NCBI RefSeq assembly: GCF_009908295.1
Contig: NZ_JAAALO010000010.1
Coordinates: 186,001-250,000 of the forward strand
DNA length: 64,000 nt
Reading direction: 5' to 3'
Origin: Micromonospora rubida
GTDB lineage: Bacteria > Actinomycetota > Actinomycetes > Mycobacteriales > Micromonosporaceae
Below, one piece after another: positions 58,032 to 64,000 of this stretch. Position 1 is the stretch's first letter; every line of letters begins with the position of its first letter. The notes under the pieces are model-generated. The model had not been told where the DNA came from. It did not search any database and was given only the letters and a program-made list of their open reading frames with translations. Made by a program: the position numbers and the translations under genes.

Positions 58032-60770
58032 CTAGCTGTCGCCGCCGGTCTCGCCCACCGGCGCCGCGTTCACGTCGTCGATCGCGTACTTCTTGGCCGC
58101 CTCGGCCGGAACCGTGGCCGGCACCGTGCCGCGCAGCGCGAGCTGCCGCAGCGTCGCGACCACCACCGACTCGGCGTCGACGTGGAAGTGCCGGCGCAGC
58201 GCGTGCCGGGTGTCGGACATGCCGAACCCGTCCGTGCCGAGCGAGGTGTAGTCGCCCGGCACCCAGCGGGCGATCAGGTCCGGCACCGCGCGCATCCAGT
58301 CGCTGACCGCGACCTTCGGCCCGTCGGCGTCGGCCAGCTTCTGCTGGATGTACGGCACCCGCTGCTCCGCGCCCGGGTTGAGCAGGTTGTGCTCCTCGCA
58401 CTGCACCGCGTCGCGGCGCAGCTCGGCCCAGGAGGTCACCGACCAGACGTCGGCGGCCACCCCCCAGTCCTGGGCGAGCAACTGCTGGGCCTTGAGCGCC
58501 CACTGCATGCCGGTGCCGGAGGCCAGGACGTTGGCCTTCGGGCCGTCGACCTGCGGGGCGGGGGAGTAGCGGTAGATGCCCTTGAGCAGGCCCTCGACGT
58601 CCACGTCCGCCGGCTCCGCCGGCTGGTGGATCGGCTCGTTGTAGATCGTCAGGTAGTAGAAGATGTTCTCCGGCTGCTCCCCGTACATCCGGTGCAGGCC
58701 GTTCTCCACGATGTGCGCCAGCTCGAACGCGAACGCCGCGTCGTAGGCGACCACCGCCGGGTTGGTGGCGGCGAGCAGCAGCGAGTGGCCGTCCTCGTGC
58801 TGGAGGCCCTCGCCGTTGAGCGTGGTCCGCCCGGCGGTCGCGCCGAGCACGAAGCCCCGCGCCATCTGGTCGGCCGCCGCCCAGAAGCCGTCGCCGGTGC
58901 GCTGGAAGCCGAACATCGAGTAGAAGATGTACAGCGGGATCATCGGCTCGCCGTGGGTGGCGTACGCGGTGCCGGCGGCGGTGAACGAGGCCACCGAGCC
59001 GGCCTCGTTGATGCCCTCGTGCAGGATCTGCCCGGTCGTCGACTCCTTGTACGACAGGAACAGCTCCCGGTCGACCGAGGTGTACCGCTGGCCGTGCGGC
59101 GAGTAGATCTTCTGCGTCGGGAAGAGCGAGTCCATGCCGAAGGTGCGGGCCTCGTCCGGGATGATCGGCACCCAGCGCTTGCCGAACTCCTTGTCCTTCA
59201 TGATGTCCTTGAGCAGGCGGACGAAGGCCATCGTGGTGGCCACCTTCTGCTTGCCGGAGCCGCGCTTGACGTCGGCGAACCGCTCGCTGCCCGGGATCGC
59301 CAGGGCCTTGCCGGCGGTCCGCCGGGACGGCAGGTAACCGCCGAGCTGCTGCCGCCGCTCCTTCAGGTACGCGATCTCGTCGGACTTGTCGCCCGGCTGG
59401 TAGTACGGCGGGAGGTAGGGGTTCTCCTCCAGCGTCTTGTCCGAGATGTCCAGGTAGAGGCGGTCGCGGAAGAGCTTCAGGTCCTCCAGCGTCAGCTTCT
59501 TCATCTGGTGGGTCGCGTTGCGGCCCTCGAAGTGCGAGCCGAGCGTCCAGCCCTTGATCGTCTTGGCCAGGATCACCGTCGGCTGGCCGGTGTGCTCCGT
59601 CGCCGCCTTGTAGGCCGCGTAGAGCTTGCGGTAGTCGTGGCCGCCCCGCTTGAGGTTCCAGATCTCGTCGTCGCTGAACCCCTCGACCATCTTCCGGGTC
59701 CGCTGGTCGCGGCCGAAGAAGTGCTCCCGCACGTACGCCCCGGACTCCGCCTTGTAGGTCTGGTAGTCGCCGTCGGGCGTGGTGTTCATCAGGTTGACCA
59801 GCGCGCCGTCGGTGTCGGCGGCGAGCAGCGGGTCCCACTCGCGGCCCCAGACCACCTTGATGACGTTCCAGCCGGCGCCCCGGAAGAACGCCTCCAGCTC
59901 CTGCATGATCTTGCCGTTGCCCCGGACCGGCCCGTCGAGCCGCTGGAGGTTGCAGTTGATCACGAAGGTGAGGTTGTCCAGCTCCTCGCGGGCGGCCACG
60001 CCGATCGCGCCGAGCGACTCCACCTCGTCCATCTCGCCGTCGCCGAGGAACGCCCAGACGTGCTGCTGCGAGGTGTCCTTGATGCCCCGGTGGTGCAGGT
60101 ACCGGTTGAACCGGGCCTGGTAGATCGCGTTCATCGGGCCGAGGCCCATGGAGACCGTCGGGAACTCCCAGAAGTCCGGCATCAGCCGCGGGTGCGGGTA
60201 CGACGGCAGGCCGCCGCCCGGGTGGGACAGCTCCTGGCGGAACCCGTCGAGCTGGTGCTCGCTCAGCCGCCCCTCCAGGTACGCGCGCGCGTACATGCCG
60301 GGGGAGGCGTGGCCCTGGTAGAAGATGTGGTCGCCGCCGCCCGGGTGGTCCTTGCCCCGGAAGAAGTGGTTGAAGCCCACCTCGTAGAGCGACGCCGAGC
60401 TGGCGAAGGTGGAGATGTGCCCGCCGACGCCGATCTCGGGGCGCTGCGCGCGGTGCACCAGCATCGCCGCGTTCCACCGGATGTACGCCCGGATTCGCCG
60501 CTCGATGTGCTCGTCACCCGGGAACCACGGCTCGCGCTCCGGCGGGATGGTGTTGATGTAGTCGGTGGTGGTCAGGGACGGCACCCCGACCTGACGCTCG
60601 CGCGCCCGCTCCAGCAGACGCAGCATGACGTACCGGGCGCGCTTGGTTCCGCGCTCGTCGATCACTCCGTCGAGCGACTCGACCCATTCGCCGGTCTCTT
60701 CGGGGTCGATGTCCGGAAGCTGGCTCGGCAGACCGGCGGTGATCACCGGGCGCTTGCGTTCCGTGGCCAC
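58032..60770 (-). CDS. aceE: Pyruvate dehydrogenase E1 component, homodimeric
   Basis: The 912-residue protein is full length for AceE. The thiamine-diphosphate motif is present as 'GDGEMDEVESLG ... FVINCNLQ', with 'GGHISTFASSASLYEVGFNHFFRG' and 'GINEAGSVASFTAAGTAYATHGEPMIPLYIFYSMFGFQRTGD' in the later part. It oxidises pyruvate to supply acetyl-CoA in the pyruvate dehydrogenase complex; no E2 or E3 gene is adjacent. GTG start with GAGGGAA about 8 bases upstream. A short frame with a stronger ribosome-binding site overlaps its start. Confidence 0.97.
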   Translation of the reverse strand: MATERKRPVITAGLPSQLPDIDPEETGEWVESLDGVIDERGTKRARYVMLRLLERARERQVGVPSLTTTDYINTIPPEREPWFPGDEHIERRIRAYIRWNAAMLVHRAQRPEIGVGGHISTFASSASLYEVGFNHFFRGKDHPGGGDHIFYQGHASPGMYARAYLEGRLSEHQLDGFRQELSHPGGGLPSYPHPRLMPDFWEFPTVSMGLGPMNAIYQARFNRYLHHRGIKDTSQQHVWAFLGDGEMDEVESLGAIGVAAREELDNLTFVINCNLQRLDGPVRGNGKIMQELEAFFRGAGWNVIKVVWGREWDPLLAADTDGALVNLMNTTPDGDYQTYKAESGAYVREHFFGRDQRTRKMVEGFSDDEIWNLKRGGHDYRKLYAAYKAATEHTGQPTVILAKTIKGWTLGSHFEGRNATHQMKKLTLEDLKLFRDRLYLDISDKTLEENPYLPPYYQPGDKSDEIAYLKERRQQLGGYLPSRRTAGKALAIPGSERFADVKRGSGKQKVATTMAFVRLLKDIMKDKEFGKRWVPIIPDEARTFGMDSLFPTQKIYSPHGQRYTSVDRELFLSYKESTTGQILHEGINEAGSVASFTAAGTAYATHGEPMIPLYIFYSMFGFQRTGDGFWAAADQMARGFVLGATAGRTTLNGEGLQHEDGHSLLLAATNPAVVAYDAAFAFELAHIVENGLHRMYGEQPENIFYYLTIYNEPIHQPAEPADVDVEGLLKGIYRYSPAPQVDGPKANVLASGTGMQWALKAQQLLAQDWGVAADVWSVTSWAELRRDAVQCEEHNLLNPGAEQRVPYIQQKLADADGPKVAVSDWMRAVPDLIARWVPGDYTSLGTDGFGMSDTRHALRRHFHVDAESVVVATLRQLALRGTVPATVPAEAAKKYAIDDVNAAPVGETGGDS

Positions 60771-60814
60771 AGGCGTTCCCTCGGTTGTGTGTGGGACAGG
60801 TCTCTAGATGCCAT
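60743..60814 (-). CDS. 23-residue upstream reading frame overlapping the aceE start
   Basis: ATG at 60814 follows GGGAGGAGGCAGG, the strongest ribosome-binding site in the region, and encodes 'MASRDLSHTQPRERLWPRNASAR' then TGA at 60743, in a different frame from aceE and 25 bp past its start codon. If translated it could influence aceE initiation (coupling or attenuation). It may also be chance. Confidence 0.35.
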   Translation of the reverse strand: MASRDLSHTQPRERLWPRNASAR

Positions 60815-60977
60815 CCTGCCTCCTCCCGGCGGTGATCGTCACGCCTGCCCTCCCCAGACGCGATGCTGAACACAGGTACCCGTCGGTAACATTCGGTTCG
60901 CCGCTCCACCCGAACCCGGGCCGGCCCCGGCCGGAACGGCCCGGCCCGCGTCCCGGGATTGCCCCCCGACCGACGCG

Positions 60978-61006
60978 TTGGGCGGGTTGCCCACGCCCCC
61001 TACCGT
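60978..61006 (+). promoter_or_regulatory. Promoter for a leaderless transcript
   Basis: TTGGGC (60978-60983), a 17-base spacer and TACCGT (61001-61006) place the start of RNA at about 61013, which is the ATG of the next gene. Confidence 0.5.
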
Positions 61007-61012
61007 CGGGAC

Positions 61013-61426
61013 ATGACGATGCTGCGGGCGGTGGCGGGCGCACTCGTACTGGTCGGCGGGCTCATCCTCCTGCTGGCGCTGATCGGGCTCGCCGGCGGCG
61101 AGCTCGACGCGGCCCTGGCCGGGGTGCTCGGCCTGGCCCTGCTGGCGGTGGGCCTGGTGCTGTTCGGCCGGGCGGGTCACCGGCGCGGCGGGTACCGCCG
61201 CCCCGCCGCGGGCGAGCCGGCCGGCCTGTACGGCTCCGGCACGTACGGCGCGGGTGCCGGCGCGGACCACTCGGTCGGCGGCCACTGGGGCGACTCGGGC
61301 GACTCGGGGCCGGGGGACTCCGGCGGCGGTTGGTCGGGCGGCGGTGACCACTCCGGCTCCGGCTGGTCGGGCGGGGACTCGGGCGGTTGGTCGGGCGGCG
61401 GCGACAGCGGGGGCGGCGGAGGCTGA
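61013..61426 (+). CDS. Small two-helix membrane protein with Gly/Ser-rich tail
   Basis: Encodes 137 residues: two transmembrane segments (about 5-27 and 32-52), a basic segment, then a long tail made of repeated (W)SGGGD/DSG units ('GGWSGGGDHSGSGWSGGDSGGW...'). Gly/Ser/Trp tails of this kind are common in actinobacterial membrane proteins of unknown role. No ribosome-binding site is seen; the ATG coincides with the predicted RNA start. Nothing in the neighbours shows its function. Confidence 0.68.
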   Translation: MTMLRAVAGALVLVGGLILLLALIGLAGGELDAALAGVLGLALLAVGLVLFGRAGHRRGGYRRPAAGEPAGLYGSGTYGAGAGADHSVGGHWGDSGDSGPGDSGGGWSGGGDHSGSGWSGGDSGGWSGGGDSGGGGG

Positions 61427-61486
61427 TGACCGCCGTCCTTCGGTGGCTGCCGGCGGGCCCGCCGCGGCTCGGGCAGAATGCGCCGT

Positions 61487-61891
61487 ATGCGCACCGAGGT
61501 GATCACCGTCCAGACCGGGTCCCGGCCGACCGTCCGGGACATCACCGCCGAGGCTGAGCGGTTCGTCTCCGGCCAGGGCGACGGCCTGCTGCACGTCTTC
61601 GTGCCGCACGCCACCGCCGGCCTGGCGTTGATCGAGACCGGCTCGGGCTCCGACGACGACCTGCTGCGGGCGCTGGACGACCTGCTGCCCACCGACGACC
61701 GCTGGCGGCACCGGCACGGCTCGCGGGGGCACGGGCGGGACCACGTCCTGCCCGCCTTCGTCCCGCCGTACGCGACCCTGCCGGTGGTCGACGGGCGGCT
61801 GGCGCTGGGAACCTGGCAGTCGATCTGCCTGGTCGACACGAACGGCGACAACCCCACCCGCAAGGTCCGCCTCTCGTTCCTGCCGGGCTGA
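61487..61891 (+). CDS. YjbQ/UPF0047 family protein
   Basis: The 134-residue protein shows 'LLHVFVPHATAGLALIETG', 'GHGRDHVLPAFVPPYATLPVVDGRLALGTWQSICLVDTNG' and an ending 'RKVRLSFLPG', which is the family pattern (His and Asp/Glu residues of the trimer interface). The family shows weak thiamine-phosphate synthase activity; the true role is unclear. I choose the ATG at 61487 (MRTEVITV): CAGAAT (61474-61479) would place the transcript start at it, so it is probably leaderless. Confidence 0.88.
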   Translation: MRTEVITVQTGSRPTVRDITAEAERFVSGQGDGLLHVFVPHATAGLALIETGSGSDDDLLRALDDLLPTDDRWRHRHGSRGHGRDHVLPAFVPPYATLPVVDGRLALGTWQSICLVDTNGDNPTRKVRLSFLPG

Positions 61892-62099
61892 CCCGTGGGC
61901 CCGTCCCGCGCACCGGCTCAGGCGCCGACCGGGTGATGTCAGACTCCCGACTGCTCTCGGGCTCACCGGCACCGAGCTGGCCACCCCGCGCGAGCTGGTG
62001 TGGAAGGTCTCCGACGGCGGTTGCCCGCAGCGGTGCGCGGAGGACTGAGCCGCCCCGGGCGGATCGTGTCCGAGTGGGCGAGCGGGCGTCGAGTCGGTA

Positions 62100-64000
62100 A
62101 TGCTGTCCGACGTGACCACCGCGCAAGATCTCGACGACAGGTTCCGGGAGACCCTCGCCAAACTGGTCGCCGCGCCCCGGCGACGTGACCCGGCCGAGCC
62201 CGTCCGCGACGGCACGGCGCTGACCGGGGCGCAACTGCTGGACCTCTTCGACGCCCAGGTCACCAGCCGGCAACTCGACCTCGCCGGGCGGTGGCTGCGC
62301 AGCTTCGGCGAGGGCTTCTACACCATCGGGTCGGCCGGCCACGAGGGCAACGCGGCGGTCGCCGCCGCCCTGCGGCCCGGCGACCCCGCCCTGCTGCACT
62401 ACCGCTCGGGCGCGTTCTACTGCCTCCGGGTCGCCCTGGCCGCCGGCCGGACCGCCTTTCCCGACTCAGCCGTCCCCGACCCGACCGGGAACACCGGTGA
62501 GGGCGGCCCGGCCGACCACGCCGGCCCCGGCCGCCCAGGCCCCGAAGCCGCAGGCCCCGCCGCCGCAGACCCCGGCGTCCCAGACGCCGCCGCCGAGGAC
62601 GCCGCCGCCGAGGACACCGCCGACACCGACGCCGACGGCCCCGACGCCGGCCTGGCCGGCCCGGCCAGTCCGATCAGCCCGGCCACCGGGGTTCACCCGG
62701 CCGGCGCGGTCCGCCCGAGCGGCGCGGCCGGCCCGTCGGCCGACCCCGTGGCGCGGGGCGACGCCGCCGAGGGGGCCGGCCCGGCCGGGGAGATCGGCCC
62801 GGAGGACGCGTACGCCGAAGCGGCCCGGGACGTGCTGCGCGGCATGGTCGCCTCCGCCCGGGAGCCGATCGCCGGGGGCCGGCACAAGGTCTTCGGCCGG
62901 GCCGACCTCGCCGTCGTCCCCACCACCTCCACCATCGCCTCGCACCTGCCCCGGGCGGTCGGCGCGGGCCTGGCCCTGGAGCGGCTGCGCCGGCGTGACC
63001 CGGCCGGGCGGCCGACCGGTGCGGACCCGGTCGGCGACGTCGGGCAGCCACCCCGCTCGCCTTGGCCGCCGGACGCCATCGTGGTCTGCTCGTTCGGGGA
63101 CGCCTCGGTCAACCACGCCAGCGCCACCGCCGCGTTCAACACCGCGGGCTGGTACGACCACACCGGGCTGCGCATCCCGGTGCTCTTCGTCTGCGAGGAC
63201 AACGGCCTCGGCATCAGCGTCCGTTCGCCCAGGGGCTGGGTGGAGGCGACGCTGCGGGCCAAGCCGGGCATCCGCTACTTCGCCGCCGACGGAACCGACC
63301 CGGTGCAGTCGTACGAGGCGGCGGTGGAGGCGGCCGGCTGGGTGCGCCGGCACCGGCGGCCGGCCGTGCTGCACCTGTCCACCGTACGGCTGATGGGACA
63401 CGCCGGGGCCGACGCGGAGGCCGCGTACCGCCGCCCCGGGGAGCTGACCACGGACCTGGCGCGGGATCCGCTGCTGGCCACCGCGCGGCTGCTGGTCTCC
63501 GCCGGCGTGGCCACCGCCGAGGAGTTGCTGACCCGCTACGACGAGCGCGGCTGGCAGGTACGCCGGATCGCCGAGGAGGTGCTCGGCGAGCCGAAACTCG
63601 CCTCCGCGGCCGAGGTGGTCGCCGAGATCGCGCCCCGGCGGCCGGCCCGGGTGGCCCGCGCGGTGGCCGACGCGGCGACCCGGGCCGCCGGGCCCGGCGC
63701 GGTCGCCCGGGCCGAGGCGTTCGGCGGTCGGCTGCCCGAGTCGGCCGGCCCGCTCACCCTGGCCCAGAGCATCAACGCCGCCCTCGCCGACGGCATGCTC
63801 GACCACCCCGGGATGGTCCTCTTCGGCGAGGACATCGCCGCCAAGGGCGGGGTGTACGGGGTGACCAAGGGGCTGCGCGACCGGTTCGGCGCGGCCCGGG
63901 TCTTCGACACCCTGCTCGACGAGACCTCGATCCTCGGGCTCGGGCTGGGCGCCGGGCTGGCCGGGCTGCTGCCGGTGCCAGAGATCCAGTACCTGGCGTA
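62100..64000 (+). CDS. 2-oxo acid dehydrogenase E1, fused alpha-beta (branched-chain type), 5' part
   Basis: The frame runs off the right edge. The alpha half has 'IGSAGHEGNAAVAAAL', 'YRSGAFYCLRVALAAGR', 'REPIAGGRHKVFG', the thiamine-diphosphate site 'CSFGDASVNHASATAAFNTAGWYDHTGLRIPVLFVCEDNGLGISV' and 'VRLMGHAGADAE'. The beta half begins at about residue 555 ('LTLAQSINAALADGMLDHPGMVLFGEDIAAKGGVYGVTKGL'). Fused E1 alpha/beta proteins of this kind act on branched-chain 2-oxo acids. A low-complexity insert (about 62456-62805, roughly 116 residues of A/P/G/D) breaks the alpha half. GTG at 62112 is an alternative, possibly leaderless, start. Confidence 0.88.
   Translation, partial: MLSDVTTAQDLDDRFRETLAKLVAAPRRRDPAEPVRDGTALTGAQLLDLFDAQVTSRQLDLAGRWLRSFGEGFYTIGSAGHEGNAAVAAALRPGDPALLHYRSGAFYCLRVALAAGRTAFPDSAVPDPTGNTGEGGPADHAGPGRPGPEAAGPAAADPGVPDAAAEDAAAEDTADTDADGPDAGLAGPASPISPATGVHPAGAVRPSGAAGPSADPVARGDAAEGAGPAGEIGPEDAYAEAARDVLRGMVASAREPIAGGRHKVFGRADLAVVPTTSTIASHLPRAVGAGLALERLRRRDPAGRPTGADPVGDVGQPPRSPWPPDAIVVCSFGDASVNHASATAAFNTAGWYDHTGLRIPVLFVCEDNGLGISVRSPRGWVEATLRAKPGIRYFAADGTDPVQSYEAAVEAAGWVRRHRRPAVLHLSTVRLMGHAGADAEAAYRRPGELTTDLARDPLLATARLLVSAGVATAEELLTRYDERGWQVRRIAEEVLGEPKLASAAEVVAEIAPRRPARVARAVADAATRAAGPGAVARAEAFGGRLPESAGPLTLAQSINAALADGMLDHPGMVLFGEDIAAKGGVYGVTKGLRDRFGAARVFDTLLDETSILGLGLGAGLAGLLPVPEIQYLA

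Overview
The window is very GC-rich DNA from a filamentous-type actinomycete, most likely Micromonosporaceae (Micromonospora or a close relative). The case rests on gene content read from sequence: the actinobacterial fatty-acid cluster fasR / fabD-fabH-acpP-fabF, a DUF3145 protein, a homodimeric-type AceE pyruvate dehydrogenase, a secreted GH74-CBM2 xyloglucanase, many GTG starts, probable leaderless transcripts and small lipoproteins. No phage, IS element, CRISPR array, rRNA or tRNA was found.

Layout. 1-4.7 kb: end of a LuxR/MalT-type regulator, a methyltransferase divergent from an XRE-cupin regulator across short inverted repeats, and an overlapping DsbA-like / BON-domain pair. 4.9-9.7 kb: a GT-C-like membrane protein and a GH74 xyloglucanase preceded by a CebR-like palindrome. 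9.7-19.1 kb: small membrane and exported proteins, a STAS anti-anti-sigma factor, a secreted coiled-coil cell-wall protein behind a probable c-di-AMP (ydaO-type) riboswitch, a CDF metal exporter, a HelD/HelR-like RNA-polymerase-recycling helicase, an alpha/beta hydrolase and DUF3145. 19.2-24.5 kb: a NagZ-like lipoprotein and a GT2 / multispanning membrane protein pair whose hydrophilic tails are built from simple repeats.

24.8-37.7 kb is the most unusual block. A secreted PIG-L deacetylase is divergent from a ROK repressor. Downstream of the repressor lie a solute-binding lipoprotein, an ABC ATPase, a double-length permease, a creatininase-family hydrolase, an amidohydrolase, an argininosuccinate-lyase-like enzyme and a ROK sugar kinase, mostly overlapping or tightly spaced. 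It reads as a dedicated uptake and breakdown pathway for a nitrogen-containing compound that I cannot identify.

37.7-42 kb: a lipoprotein, a methyltransferase, a VOC protein, a gene-poor 0.9-kb stretch with a 21-bp-stem hairpin, and an APH(6)-like kinase. 42-47.2 kb: fatty-acid synthesis genes under a FasR-type regulator; here FabD carries a C-terminal biotinyl/lipoyl-like domain. 47.2-53 kb: a two-component system, membrane proteins, a quinone oxidoreductase and a CopC-like protein. 53-64 kb: gltX, an MFS transporter with a GH1 beta-glucosidase, aceE, a YjbQ protein and the start of a fused branched-chain-type E1 alpha/beta dehydrogenase that runs off the right edge.
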